Positions 45,398 through 54,796 of a stretch of DNA of 64,000 nt are shown piece after piece. Position numbers and translations under genes: made by a program. This DNA comes from Mucilaginibacter galii (GTDB lineage Bacteria > Bacteroidota > Bacteroidia > Sphingobacteriales > Sphingobacteriaceae). Each line of letters starts with the position of its first letter. Positions within the stretch are counted from its first letter, which is position 1. The notes below the pieces were generated by a model. That model saw only the letters and a program-made list of their open reading frames with translations, had not been told where the DNA came from and searched no databases. Location of the stretch: the NCBI RefSeq assembly GCF_014635825.1, contig NZ_BMDO01000006.1, positions 124,001-188,000 of the forward strand. The letters run 5' to 3'.

Positions 45398-47416
45398 ATG
45401 CTTCAACTCTTCATTAACGACAACCTGGTCGATTTAACCGACGATAGCCCCATTGCGCTTACCTTTCAAATTAATAACCTGGCCGAGGTTAAGAACCAGC
45501 AGGGCAATACCAGCAACCAGTTCAAGCTGCCCCTCACCCAGCGTAACCGTCAAATTTTGGGTTTCCCCGATGAGGTAGCCTTTACCGATGATAAGCCTTA
45601 TCAACAATACACGGCCAAAATAATGCAGGATGGTTTAGAGATCATTCCCTATGGCCAGGCTGAACTTAACAGCGTTGACGACAGTACCGCCAGTATCACC
45701 GTACTTTCGGGCAACGTTGATTTTTTTGATGGCATTGAAGGGAAGATATACGACATGGGCGATAACACCACAGACCTAGGTAGGCTACAACTATGGAAGC
45801 CCTATGAACACGCCTGGACTATAGACAATGTAGTGGCGTCGCAAAAGCACACTTACCAAAATGGGTGGATATGGCCTGTGGTTGATTACGGCACCCTGCC
45901 CGATTCTTTCAATGGACAGCCAACTGTTGATGTGCGCAACCTGCGTCCTGGTTTTTTCTTACGCACGGCAATGGAAGTAATGCTGAAGCCCGGCGGTTAC
46001 ACCTTAAATCCCGAGAGCTTTTTACTGCAAGATGATCTGTATAATAAGCTCATCATCCAGTTCGCTAATGATAATTTTGAGCACGGCCCTGATTATGATA
46101 ACAGTAACAGCAATTATTCGCTCATAGCGCAAAGTACTATTTTACAGGGCTATCAGTACAAGCGAAACGGCGCTAATGAAGACCTTCGCTTTAGTAACCT
46201 CGTTAGAGGTAACAGCCGTATTTATAGCTTACCGGCCAGCGCTTATATAGCCACAGCCGAACTCGACGTAACCATTACCCTGCAATACGGTATATTTTAT
46301 CAATCTGAAAAACCGGATGGAGCAGTTACCATTTCCATTAAACTGGTTAACAATGCTGATGGACAAGTTAGTTCGCTGGGTTCCATCAGGCACGGATCAG
46401 ACAGGGTGCCTAAAGATGGCAAGTACTTCCAGGGCGAAATAAGCGGGCAAACTATCACCGTTAATACTTCTCTCAACGTTGGCCAATCGGTAAAGATAGC
46501 TTATGACATAGAACAGGCAGTTAAAGAGAAAGTTTATTTTCACATGCACCCTGGAGCCACCTTTACCGTTACCGATAAGTTAGGCAACGTACTCTACGGA
46601 CAGCAGGTACAAGCCGAACGCATTTTGCCAGACCTGGCCATTAAAGACCTATTGAAAGATACCCTGCAGCGTTTCGGCATTATTTGCCAAACCGATAATA
46701 CCCGCCGCATGGTTACCATGGCATCGCTGCGTAATTTGGTCAACAATATCCCTCAGGCTAAAGACTGGACCACCAAATGCCTTAATCAAGGCAAAAACAT
46801 AACATTTCAGCTGGGTGGCTATGCGCAAAATAATTTTTTAAAATACAAGGAGGACGAGAACGTGTTGCCTCTTAATTTGGCCAACGGGCAAATTACCGTC
46901 AACGACCGAACCTTGCCTGCTAGCGGCACCTTGTTCGAGAGTCAGTTTGCGCCAACACTTAACCGGCCCTATATTGGCGGCACTATAGCTCAAATTAACA
47001 AGGTAGAACCCGGCAGCGGTAATATAAATTTTAGCGTAAACACCCAGCCACGCCTGCTTATACATGATTTGGTTGATTTGCGGAGCCTGGGCCGCAGCAT
47101 TAAGTTTACCGATGGCCTCGGCACCGACCGTGTAGTAAATGATGTGATATGTACACCCTACTTTGATAAACCCGGCGGTGCACACAGCCTTATGTTTGAA
47201 AAGCTGCGCGAGCAATATTACCCCGAACTGGAGAAGATACTGTATCACAGTAAGAAGGTAGTGCGTTGGTTTTTACTTACCCCACGCGATATTTTAGAAC
47301 TTGACCTGCTCATACCCGTTTACCTGCAGCAAGACGGCGCTTACTATTACATCAATAAAATTGATAGTTGGCGTAAAGGGCAGGCTACCAAGGTGGAGCT
47401 CGTAAAGTTGGGGTAA
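45398..47416 (+). CDS. tail-associated structural protein (baseplate-like)
   Basis: A 672-residue protein (MLQLFINDNLVDLTDDSPIA; then LTFQINNLAEVKNQQGNTSN, YQQYTAKIMQDGLEIIPYGQ). This opening is seen in tail genes of other Bacteroidota prophages as I recall them, but no named function is known to me. A long beta-rich body ends with QQDGAYYYINKIDSWRKGQA. The ATG at 45398 is chosen; the 35-codon longer reading lies in the repeat spacer. It is probably part of the distal tail. Confidence 0.68.
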   Translation: MLQLFINDNLVDLTDDSPIALTFQINNLAEVKNQQGNTSNQFKLPLTQRNRQILGFPDEVAFTDDKPYQQYTAKIMQDGLEIIPYGQAELNSVDDSTASITVLSGNVDFFDGIEGKIYDMGDNTTDLGRLQLWKPYEHAWTIDNVVASQKHTYQNGWIWPVVDYGTLPDSFNGQPTVDVRNLRPGFFLRTAMEVMLKPGGYTLNPESFLLQDDLYNKLIIQFANDNFEHGPDYDNSNSNYSLIAQSTILQGYQYKRNGANEDLRFSNLVRGNSRIYSLPASAYIATAELDVTITLQYGIFYQSEKPDGAVTISIKLVNNADGQVSSLGSIRHGSDRVPKDGKYFQGEISGQTITVNTSLNVGQSVKIAYDIEQAVKEKVYFHMHPGATFTVTDKLGNVLYGQQVQAERILPDLAIKDLLKDTLQRFGIICQTDNTRRMVTMASLRNLVNNIPQAKDWTTKCLNQGKNITFQLGGYAQNNFLKYKEDENVLPLNLANGQITVNDRTLPASGTLFESQFAPTLNRPYIGGTIAQINKVEPGSGNINFSVNTQPRLLIHDLVDLRSLGRSIKFTDGLGTDRVVNDVICTPYFDKPGGAHSLMFEKLREQYYPELEKILYHSKKVVRWFLLTPRDILELDLLIPVYLQQDGAYYYINKIDSWRKGQATKVELVKLG

Positions 47417-47497
47417 CCTAAACTTTAGTTTATTTTTCAAGATACTTGTAATTTCTAAAGTTGAATTTTATATTTACCAATAAAATTAGCAATATAA

Positions 47498-48061
47498 GTG
47501 AAAACAATCCTTACCTTATTACTTGTATCAACTTTAGCTACATCTGCTTTCGCACAAGACAGTGCAACTGTAGAACGTAACGAATACTTAAAAGTTAAAC
47601 AGAACCCCTGTAATGCTATAGCAGAAAAATATGATGAATTTGAGCAAATTAGGTATGTATACACTTCTTTTGCGCCTACAAGCTATGAAATAAAGCAGTC
47701 AATTAAAAACGGTAATAAATTGCCTATGTATAATTGCAATCTTATAAAGGCGACTGAAAAAGGGAAAGTATCTTTCTTATTAAATTTAACTGCTGATGCT
47801 GAGGATGAAGCAGATGACAATAATGGGGTAATAATTATATTAAAAAGTGGAAAACGGTTAGTCAAACCAGCTCAATTGGTACAAACAGAGACCGAAAACG
47901 ATGTGACACAACGTAAATCCATGATTCTTCTTACTGCTGCTGATATTGCTTTATTAAAAACATCTCCGATTCTAAAGTTTAAACTATATGATACGGCAGT
48001 TGATAATATAGAACCAGATTCTCGATATCAAGAATTTTTGTGTCTTTTTTCCAGAAAGTAG
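47498..48061 (+). CDS. secreted cargo protein (moron) of unknown function
   Basis: A 187-residue protein from a GTG start, with a Sec signal peptide (MKTILTLLLVSTLATSAFAQ). The mature part contains FLLNLTADAEDEADDNNGVI, an acidic loop, and a KLYDTAV-like strand near the end. A secreted host-style protein between two tail genes, visibly more AT-rich than its neighbours and followed by its own hairpin, suggests a cargo gene expressed from the host side. I do not recognise the family. Confidence 0.7.
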   Translation: MKTILTLLLVSTLATSAFAQDSATVERNEYLKVKQNPCNAIAEKYDEFEQIRYVYTSFAPTSYEIKQSIKNGNKLPMYNCNLIKATEKGKVSFLLNLTADAEDEADDNNGVIIILKSGKRLVKPAQLVQTETENDVTQRKSMILLTAADIALLKTSPILKFKLYDTAVDNIEPDSRYQEFLCLFSRK

Positions 48062-48131
48062 TTATATCAAATCCTATTAAAAGTAAAATCGTTGTTTTAC
48101 ATTTTTCTAATCAGCCACTCGAGGCTTAACA

Positions 48132-48161
48132 ATTCAGCAATCATTTATATGATTGCTGAAT
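48132..48161. terminator. hairpin after the cargo gene
   Basis: ATTCAGCAATCAT (48132-48144) pairs exactly with ATGATTGCTGAAT (48149-48161) around TTAT. The T tail is weak, but the perfect 13-bp stem lies 70 bp after the cargo gene stop. Confidence 0.6.
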
Positions 48162-48238
48162 AACAATAAGATCTACATACCGATAATTCTATTTTTAAAT
48201 TTAACCAATTATTACACTTGAATTACCGCCTCTAAAAT

Positions 48239-48252
48239 ATGCCATTTGGCAT
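48239..48252 (+). promoter_or_regulatory. ATGCCA..TGGCAT element, copy 3
   Basis: ATGCCATTTGGCAT has exact 6-bp arms and lies 12 bp before the tape measure start, after a promoter-like AT-rich tract with TACACTTG. Confidence 0.5.
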
Positions 48253-48264
48253 TTAATACATACT

Positions 48265-51200
48265 ATGAGTACACTTAATCTATCCGAAGGAAACCTATCC
48301 GAAATAACTAAAGAGATTACCGCACTTGAAAGCGAAGCGATTAAATTGGCAAAAGCCATTGCCGATATTGTTAAAGAAGAAGAAGAGCTTATTAAGAATG
48401 GCAAGAAAACTACTGATACGCTCAAGAAGAATGATGACAAGGTAAAGGCTTTAAGCAAACGATTTGACGATGTAAATAAAAAATTAAAGGACTTTAATAA
48501 AGCCATTGACACTGCAGGCAAAAATGCAGAAGGCAGCGAATCAAAACTGTCAAAATTATCTGAGGAGGGAAAGAAACTATCTACCTCTTTAAAAGACGCT
48601 TCAGCAAAGGTGAAAGAACTGAGTAAGTTTTTGAAAGAACTTACCACTAACCACACCAAAAACAAAAAAGCAGTTACCGATAATGCTAAGGCCTATGATG
48701 CTTTAGCTAAAAAGGTAGATGCAGCCAATAAGAAGCTTAAAGAAAATCAGGAGTTAACTTCTCAAACTGAAGGCAAATCAAAGCCCGAAGGTGCTAAAAA
48801 GAAGAAATCTGCAAAAACTAGTGATGAGGATGTAGCAGACGCCGGCAAACAAGACGATTTAAAAAGCAAAGAGCTTGATAAAGACTTAAACACTTTAAGC
48901 AAGACCCAAGAGAAGCTCTCCGAGAAAACAAAATCAAGTATAAAGTCCTTAAAAGACCAAGCCAAAGCAGAGGCCAACAGTTCAAAAACAACGGATGATC
49001 TAAAGAAGTCTGCTGACGAATTAGGCGAATCAGTAACCGAATCTGCTGAGAAGAGCAAGGAGAGTGCTGATGGTATAAACTTTTTTGATGAAGCAGGTAA
49101 AGCAGTTGATAAAACCTTTAATGACCTTGAAAAAAGCAATACCGATTTTGCCAGTGCTGTATCAGACGTAACCACGGGCTTTAACATGATGCAGTCGGGC
49201 TTTGATGTGGTCAAAACCGGGTTTACAGGGATAGGCAGTGCTATAAAAAGTTCTGGTTTATGGCTCCTACAATTGGTGCTTGAAAAGGTCTATGAATACT
49301 TTACTAAGAACAAGGAAGGAATCAAACAGTTCCAGGGTGGATTGGCTGTAGTTCAAAAAGCAATAGCGTTTGTAAAAGACACGCTTAACTCCATAAAAGC
49401 TGTAATTATCGATGCTGTAATGCACCCAGTAGATACCGCTAAAAAGATTTGGGGAACATTAAGTGCTTTCATTAAAGACAAATTTTCGATATTCTCAACC
49501 ATTGGCAACAATATTGGGAACGCCTTTAAGCACCCTGGCGAAGCTGTAAAGAAGATTTGGAATGTGATCATAGATAACTTAGTTAGCCGCTTTAAAGGTA
49601 TAAAAGTCTTGTTAGAAGGTCTTTTCCACATGGATTTTAAGAAGATGGCAGATGGTGTTGTGCAGATTGGAACCGGAGTAACCAATATAACTGACAAAAC
49701 AGCTAAGGCAGTGCAAACATTTAAAAAGGGGGTTAATGAACTATATGATGATGCGGGTAAATTAGTCACAAAGGTGGTTGATGGCGCACAGAAGACTTAT
49801 CAGGAAGGTCATGACAGGCCTCCCAAATTAGGAGCAAAGCCACCAGCAGGAAAAGGAACCAAGACGTCATCGACCAAAAGCGCAAGACGTACTGGCAGTA
49901 AAAAGTCTGAGGGTGATACTGTTGTTAATTCAAGTTTGACAGTAGATATTATTGGGCAAGACTCGAAAGAGATCTTGAATAATTATAGCAAAAACATTGA
50001 AGCAACAAATAATTACTTTAAATCGCTCAAGGAGAAACGGAACTTATCTACTCAAGAAATTCAAAATGTTGAAATAGCACATCAAACTGCACTGAAGCAA
50101 ATAACTGAAAAATTTCAAAATGAGGATGTAAAGAAGTTGGATGAATATGAAGCTGAGTTATTAAAAATTAGTAAAACAGCAGGCAAAAATGCTAAGGAGT
50201 TAGCCTTGCAACAGTTAGAGGATGAATACACAGCTAAGATAAGCGTTATTGATAAACAAATTGCTGATGCCGAAGCCCGCAAAGCCGCCACAACTGATGC
50301 TCTTGCTAAAGGTGCCGAAGACGCACTTATAGCTCGCGCCAAAAACATTAAAGCCACTCTGCAAACTAAAAAAAGTAATGACGAAGCTGACATAAACCAA
50401 ACCTCTGACCAAAAAAAGCAGCAGGATGACCTGCAAACCGGCATAGACCAAGCTCAAGATGGCGGCCACAGCATAAAAGCCCTACAACTACAAAAGCAAC
50501 TATTAGAAGCCCAGCACACCGCAGCTATTACAGCAGCTAAAAAGAACGGCGACGACGTAGTAAAGATAGAAGCCGACTATGCAAAAAAGAAAGCTGACCT
50601 CGAAAGTAAATTGGTAGCTTCCAAGATACACGCTGGTGATAAATATATTGATGCTGTACTTAAAAATGCAAAAAAGGATTCTGCTATTTACAAAGCTGCA
50701 TTTTTAGCAAAAAAAGCTACTGCCATTGCTGATGTAATTATGAGTACTAAGACGGCTATAATTGAGTCGTTTAAAGGTTATGCCGGTATGCCATTTATAG
50801 GTCAGGCACTGGCTATAGCACAAGGAGCATTCATTGGCGTGCAAGGAGCTATGTCCATTGCCGAAATTGCAAAACAAAAGCCCGGCTTTGCCCGGGGTGG
50901 CCACTATACGTCTGACGGTCGTGGCGCTATTCTACCCGGCTATAGCCGTACCGATAACACCAACGCTTACCTGCGTTCGGGCGAGGCGGTGGTGGTGTCG
51001 GAGGCTATGCGCAACCCTTGGGCGCGTAACCTGGTGAGCGCTATCAACGTGGCACATGGCGGTCGCGATTTTTCGGTGCCTAACGCAGGGCGGGGTTATG
51101 CCATAGGTGGTATATTTACCGATGGTGGTAATGCTAACCGGTATTACAGTCAGCCTGTAAACGACCAGAAGGATTTGGCCAACACGCTGGCTTACCAAAT

Positions 51201-51294
51201 GATCAATAACTTCCCCCCTATTTACGTAGATGTGAAAGACGTAAACAATCAGCAAAACATTCTGGCGCAAACGGTTGATAGGGTAAATTTATAA
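48265..51294 (+). CDS. tape measure protein
   Basis: A 1,009-residue protein, the longest gene of the cluster, setting tail length. The first 270 residues are a highly charged, lysine-rich coiled coil (KALSKRFDDVNKKLKDFNKA, KSIKSLKDQAKAEANSSKTT). A hydrophobic middle region occurs around SGLWLLQLVLEKVYEYF. The C-terminal signature FARGGHYTSDGRGAILPGYS and RSGEAVVVSEAMRNPWARN is common in tape measures of this phylum. The chaperone-like frameshift gene is 6 kb upstream instead of adjacent. No lysozyme-like domain is evident. Confidence 0.8.
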   Translation: MSTLNLSEGNLSEITKEITALESEAIKLAKAIADIVKEEEELIKNGKKTTDTLKKNDDKVKALSKRFDDVNKKLKDFNKAIDTAGKNAEGSESKLSKLSEEGKKLSTSLKDASAKVKELSKFLKELTTNHTKNKKAVTDNAKAYDALAKKVDAANKKLKENQELTSQTEGKSKPEGAKKKKSAKTSDEDVADAGKQDDLKSKELDKDLNTLSKTQEKLSEKTKSSIKSLKDQAKAEANSSKTTDDLKKSADELGESVTESAEKSKESADGINFFDEAGKAVDKTFNDLEKSNTDFASAVSDVTTGFNMMQSGFDVVKTGFTGIGSAIKSSGLWLLQLVLEKVYEYFTKNKEGIKQFQGGLAVVQKAIAFVKDTLNSIKAVIIDAVMHPVDTAKKIWGTLSAFIKDKFSIFSTIGNNIGNAFKHPGEAVKKIWNVIIDNLVSRFKGIKVLLEGLFHMDFKKMADGVVQIGTGVTNITDKTAKAVQTFKKGVNELYDDAGKLVTKVVDGAQKTYQEGHDRPPKLGAKPPAGKGTKTSSTKSARRTGSKKSEGDTVVNSSLTVDIIGQDSKEILNNYSKNIEATNNYFKSLKEKRNLSTQEIQNVEIAHQTALKQITEKFQNEDVKKLDEYEAELLKISKTAGKNAKELALQQLEDEYTAKISVIDKQIADAEARKAATTDALAKGAEDALIARAKNIKATLQTKKSNDEADINQTSDQKKQQDDLQTGIDQAQDGGHSIKALQLQKQLLEAQHTAAITAAKKNGDDVVKIEADYAKKKADLESKLVASKIHAGDKYIDAVLKNAKKDSAIYKAAFLAKKATAIADVIMSTKTAIIESFKGYAGMPFIGQALAIAQGAFIGVQGAMSIAEIAKQKPGFARGGHYTSDGRGAILPGYSRTDNTNAYLRSGEAVVVSEAMRNPWARNLVSAINVAHGGRDFSVPNAGRGYAIGGIFTDGGNANRYYSQPVNDQKDLANTLAYQMINNFPPIYVDVKDVNNQQNILAQTVDRVNL

Positions 51295-51302
51295 CCCCCC
51301 AG

Positions 51303-51316
51303 CCCCCTGAAGGGGG
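51303..51316. repeat. CCCCCTGAAGGGGG spacer hairpin
   Basis: A hairpin in the spacer after the tape measure gene. Sequences of the form CAGCCCCCTGAAGGGGGAG recur as dispersed repeats in Bacteroidota as far as I know. The rest of 51295-51426 holds C-rich decayed repeat sequence. Confidence 0.6.
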
Positions 51317-51426
51317 AGCAGAAGTCGCATATTTCACCATCTTCTTCCTCCACACTAATAACCTCGCACCCTTCCCTCCCCACTCCTCAAAACCCCGCTC
51401 CACGCAACCACAAACAACTTCAAACC

Positions 51427-51681
51427 ATGAATATTCAAACAGCTAACCACCTGTTTAGCAACGGCACCTTGAGCGAAATGTACAAGGCAGGTTTTATCAC
51501 CGAAAAATTTTTTAGCTATCGTGAAATTTATTTGTGGGTACATTCACAAATGGAAACGCGTAAACTAAGCAAGAACAAGGCAGTAATTGAAGCCCAAGGA
51601 AAATTCCAGAAGGATGAACGTACCATTTGGCGCGCCATCAATAGTTTTTCGGGTACTGACACACTTGTGTCACCACTTTAA
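51427..51681 (+). CDS. small HTH-like protein
   Basis: An 84-residue protein (MNIQTANHLFSNGTLSEMYK) with a C-terminal helix-turn-helix-like stretch, KNKAVIEAQGKFQKDERTIW. No signal peptide. It lies between tape measure and protease. The last codons (GTDTLVSPL) encode TGACACACTTGTGTCA, a 16-bp palindrome repeated exactly 149 bp further on, so the protein may regulate its own region. The HTH assignment is weak. Confidence 0.6.
   Translation: MNIQTANHLFSNGTLSEMYKAGFITEKFFSYREIYLWVHSQMETRKLSKNKAVIEAQGKFQKDERTIWRAINSFSGTDTLVSPL
51657..51672. promoter_or_regulatory. TGACACACTTGTGTCA palindrome, copy 1
   Basis: A perfect inverted repeat with 7-bp arms, inside the last codons of the small HTH-like gene. 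The same sequence with identical flanks (23 bp in all) recurs at 51806. Confidence 0.7.
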
Positions 51682-51706
51682 TAAATTATTATTAGCACCT
51701 TTGAAC

Positions 51707-51722
51707 TATGCCAATCAGCATA
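51707..51722 (+). promoter_or_regulatory. TATGCCAATCAGCATA element, copy 4
   Basis: Arms TATGC and GCATA. It follows a CACCTTTG sequence and lies between the two TGACACA palindromes, upstream of the protease gene. Confidence 0.5.
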
Positions 51723-51805
51723 TAAAGCAATGTGTAAATGTTGTAATGAGTGATTGAGTGAGTATTAGCTAAAAAAGGTTGTTCGACCTACAAAAAAACG
51801 ACTAC

Positions 51806-51821
51806 TGACACACTTGTGTCA
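51806..51821. promoter_or_regulatory. TGACACACTTGTGTCA palindrome, copy 2
   Basis: Exact second copy, 149 bp after the first, with the same 3-4 base flanks on both sides. It lies 214 bp before the protease start, in a gap with no gene. Confidence 0.7.
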
Positions 51822-52034
51822 CCACAATCATCCAGAAAGTTCCCGATATTTGAATTGCCAATCAAAAATCTTTCCTGAACCCGAATTCACAGGATTTAAG
51901 AAATAACAGAATATCCCTACCCGTTTGAGAATTCTGGCCATTCCATTAATTCTTAAAATTCCGGTTCAAACAAATTCCTCAACGCCATTTGCACATCTGC
52001 CCACCCGCACATTTTCACATCAAAAACCTAACTC

Positions 52035-53243
52035 ATGCCTTACAAAATATATCTATACGATACCGATCAGGATGGTATCGGCTCCGGAACGCTTTCGTCG
52101 GCCTACGTGCAACAGCAGTTGCAGGTGGCCGGCGGTCAGGAGGTGGAGCTGCACATTAGCTCGGCCGGCGGTTCGGCCTTTGATGCCATTGCCATTTACG
52201 ATCTGTTAAAGAAATATCCCGCCCGTGTAACCACCTACATTGATGCCCTGGCCGCATCAGCAGCATCAATTGTAGCCATGGGCGGGCACCACATTGTGAT
52301 GAGCAAATACGCACTGCTCATGATACACAAACCCATGGCCGGTAACGGTGGCAATGCCGACGAGTTACTGAAAGATGTACAAATGCTAAACACTGTACAA
52401 GAGCGGCTGGCCAGCATCTACACCGATAAAACGGGACTGGACGAGGTAACCATTAACAGCCTCATTAACGCCGTAACCTGGATGACGGCCGACCAGGCAC
52501 TGGCCCTGGGGTTTATAGACCGTATTGATGATTATCAAACCCCTATTACCAACAGCGCCATTTTGCAAAAGTGCACCAGTACCGCACCGGCCGTTTACCA
52601 GCGCTGCATCAACAAAATATTACTAAACAAAAATCAATCACCCAACAAACAAATGAACATGCACAACACCGATCTCGTGGACAAAACCACGCTGGTTTTA
52701 AACAAGATGATGAACTTTTTTAAGAAAGTGATGAACAAGCAAACCATGACCGACAAAGGCCCTTTGCACCACACCACCGAACTGGAGCCCGGCGCCGAAG
52801 TATACAACAGCGAAGACATGGAAGAAGCCGCCGCAGATGATGTGTACACCACTGCCGAAGGTGATGAGGTAGCTGTTGAAAAAGGCAAGGTGAAAAAGAT
52901 AACACCGGGTGGTGAGGAAGCTGCAGAGAGTGAGGAAGAAGAAGTGATGCAAAAACCTAAAAGTAAAATGAAGCCTCACGAAGTGCAAAACCAGGTAGCC
53001 ACCCTTAAAGCGAAACTACATGCCCAAAATGCCTTGCTCATTGAAGCACGCACCGCCTTGCAAAATGCCCAGTCACGCTTACAGCAAACCCATACCCAGG
53101 TAAAAAACGAGATCAAATCTACTTTCACCCCCGAAGGTTCAAAGCGCAGTAACAAAGCACAAACTGAAACTCAACCGTTCTTTGCACCACAATCCACCAT
53201 TGCTAAAAACGCGGTTAAACAAGCCGTAGATAGTAGCAAGTAG
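52035..53243 (+). CDS. ClpP-type head maturation protease fused to a scaffold-like domain
   Basis: A 402-residue protein. Residues 1-185 are a ClpP/crotonase-type serine protease: VELHISSAGGSAFDAIAIYD, the nucleophile in DALAASAASIVAMGG (Ser 75) and His 98 in MIHKPMAG. The C-terminal 200 residues are acidic and Q/A/K-rich (EVQNQVATLKAKLHAQNALL, QSRLQQTHTQVKNE), typical of a capsid scaffold. A fused protease-scaffold is common in siphophages and is followed by the major capsid gene, as here. The stop codon overlaps an inverted repeat arm. Confidence 0.88.
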   Translation: MPYKIYLYDTDQDGIGSGTLSSAYVQQQLQVAGGQEVELHISSAGGSAFDAIAIYDLLKKYPARVTTYIDALAASAASIVAMGGHHIVMSKYALLMIHKPMAGNGGNADELLKDVQMLNTVQERLASIYTDKTGLDEVTINSLINAVTWMTADQALALGFIDRIDDYQTPITNSAILQKCTSTAPAVYQRCINKILLNKNQSPNKQMNMHNTDLVDKTTLVLNKMMNFFKKVMNKQTMTDKGPLHHTTELEPGAEVYNSEDMEEAAADDVYTTAEGDEVAVEKGKVKKITPGGEEAAESEEEEVMQKPKSKMKPHEVQNQVATLKAKLHAQNALLIEARTALQNAQSRLQQTHTQVKNEIKSTFTPEGSKRSNKAQTETQPFFAPQSTIAKNAVKQAVDSSK

Positions 53244-53359
53244 TTAGTATCGAGTAGCAAGATTTACATTCTTGAAATCGTTCAAACTCATCTTTCCAAA
53301 CCCTTATTACCTTTTTGATCCTGTAGTTATCTTCTCTTGATACCTGATACTAACTACTT
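53238..53359. repeat. inverted-repeat spacer, AAGTAGTTAGTATC type
   Basis: AAGTAGTTAGTATC (53238-53251) is complemented exactly by GATACTAACTACTT (53346-53359). The protease stop codon lies in the left arm. The same family occurs after the capsid gene. Confidence 0.75.
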
Positions 53360-53391
53360 GATACCTCTCCATAACAAACTAAACAATCTTA

Positions 53392-54603
53392 ATGGCTCAA
53401 TTTACCTTTACCAACAACACCTATGCCGGCGAAGCGCTGGCCGGGTTTATGGCTAGCACTTTGCTCGAGGCCGACTCCGTTAAACGCGGACTATTAACTG
53501 TAATAAATGATGTAAAATCGAGAAAGATAATCCTCGACGTAGACGACGACGTTAAACTGCAGAACCCATCGGGCATGTTTATCGATCAGGGTACTACCGC
53601 CCGCCAGGATGAAACCTACCTCGACCCTGTTACCTACGAATTCATGAAGCAGGAACAATGGGATAAACTGGTGCAAAGCTGGGAAGCCCAAAGTTTAACA
53701 CCGGGTGCCTTCGGCGATTATGAAGGCGTGGTAGACCTGTCGGACTTTATGGTGCAACGTTACCTTACCAAAATTCAGATCGCTAACGAACGCTTGTACT
53801 GGTTGGGCAAATCGGCCACGCAAGAAGCCACTTTTACCGCAGCGTTTAAAGGCTTACTACCCGCCATAGCAGAAAGTACCGGCGTATACAAAGTTGGTTT
53901 AAGCAAAGCACCTACTTACATGTCGGCCTCGGGTATTGATGCCAATGGTGTAGTTACCGTAACCAGCACTACCACTTTAACCGATGGCGACGTTATTACA
54001 GTTTCGGCAGCAACCGGTACCAGTAAAGACACCACTAATGGCGCTCCGGGCGTTGATGTGGCAGCCCAATCCTACTTTATTAAAGTGTTAGGTGCTACAA
54101 CTTTTAAATTGGTGCGTAATTACAACGAGATCAACACCCGTAAAGCAGCAACATTTACCGGTACATCATCGGTAGCCAGCATTAGCTACGTTAATGCCAG
54201 CAACGTTTTGGGTGTGTTAAGCAGCGTATATTCACAGTTAGATCCGGCAGACCGCAGTCAGGAAGACTTTAACCTGCAAATTCCATTACACATTGGTTAT
54301 GCTTATGCACAAGCACAGGCTAATAATGCTACTAACGTGTTAAATGCATTTACCGACAAAAAGAAGATGGATTACCTTGGTATGCCGCTTCAATTGATGA
54401 ACCACTGGCAGGCAAATACCATCCTGGGTGCGCGTTCTACCAACCTGTTCCTTGGCGTTGATTTGCTGGGCGATGCTTCAGAACTATCAACCGTTTACAT
54501 GAAGCCTTACACTAACGACAATGTGGTGCGCATGAAAGCCCGTATGAAAGCCGCCGTTAACTTTAAGTTTGCCAACGAGCTGTTTTACCTGTCGGCTATT
54601 TAA
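53392..54603 (+). CDS. presumed major capsid protein
   Basis: A 403-residue protein directly after the protease-scaffold gene, the usual place for the major capsid protein. The N-terminal part (DSVKRGLLTVINDVKSRKII) and C-terminal part (YMKPYTNDNVVRMKARMKAA, then VNFKFANELFYLSAI) fit an HK97-like capsid core. A beta-rich insert of about 80 residues (VTVTSTTTLTDGDVITVSAA ... FKLVRNYNEIN) looks like an accessory domain. No sequence motif alone proves the fold. Confidence 0.75.
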   Translation: MAQFTFTNNTYAGEALAGFMASTLLEADSVKRGLLTVINDVKSRKIILDVDDDVKLQNPSGMFIDQGTTARQDETYLDPVTYEFMKQEQWDKLVQSWEAQSLTPGAFGDYEGVVDLSDFMVQRYLTKIQIANERLYWLGKSATQEATFTAAFKGLLPAIAESTGVYKVGLSKAPTYMSASGIDANGVVTVTSTTTLTDGDVITVSAATGTSKDTTNGAPGVDVAAQSYFIKVLGATTFKLVRNYNEINTRKAATFTGTSSVASISYVNASNVLGVLSSVYSQLDPADRSQEDFNLQIPLHIGYAYAQAQANNATNVLNAFTDKKKMDYLGMPLQLMNHWQANTILGARSTNLFLGVDLLGDASELSTVYMKPYTNDNVVRMKARMKAAVNFKFANELFYLSAI

Positions 54604-54616
54604 GTAGCAAGTAGTT

Positions 54617-54739
54617 AGTATCAGGTATCAAGATTAATCTGCTCTAAATTCCTATCTGCCTTATCATCATTACTGCTATTAAGCGGTTCCCTTATTCTGC
54701 GTCCCCTTATCAATAATTTTTGTCTTGATACCTGATACT
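54617..54739. repeat. inverted-repeat spacer, AGTATCAGGTATCAAGA type
   Basis: AGTATCAGGTATCAAGA (54617-54633) pairs exactly with TCTTGATACCTGATACT (54723-54739), preceded by GTAGTTAGT as in the spacer before the capsid gene. A second CTGATACT follows at 54747. Confidence 0.8.
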
Positions 54740-54796
54740 CATTACCTGATACTATTCTAAAAATCACTCATTAACATAATAACTCATTAACTATCC

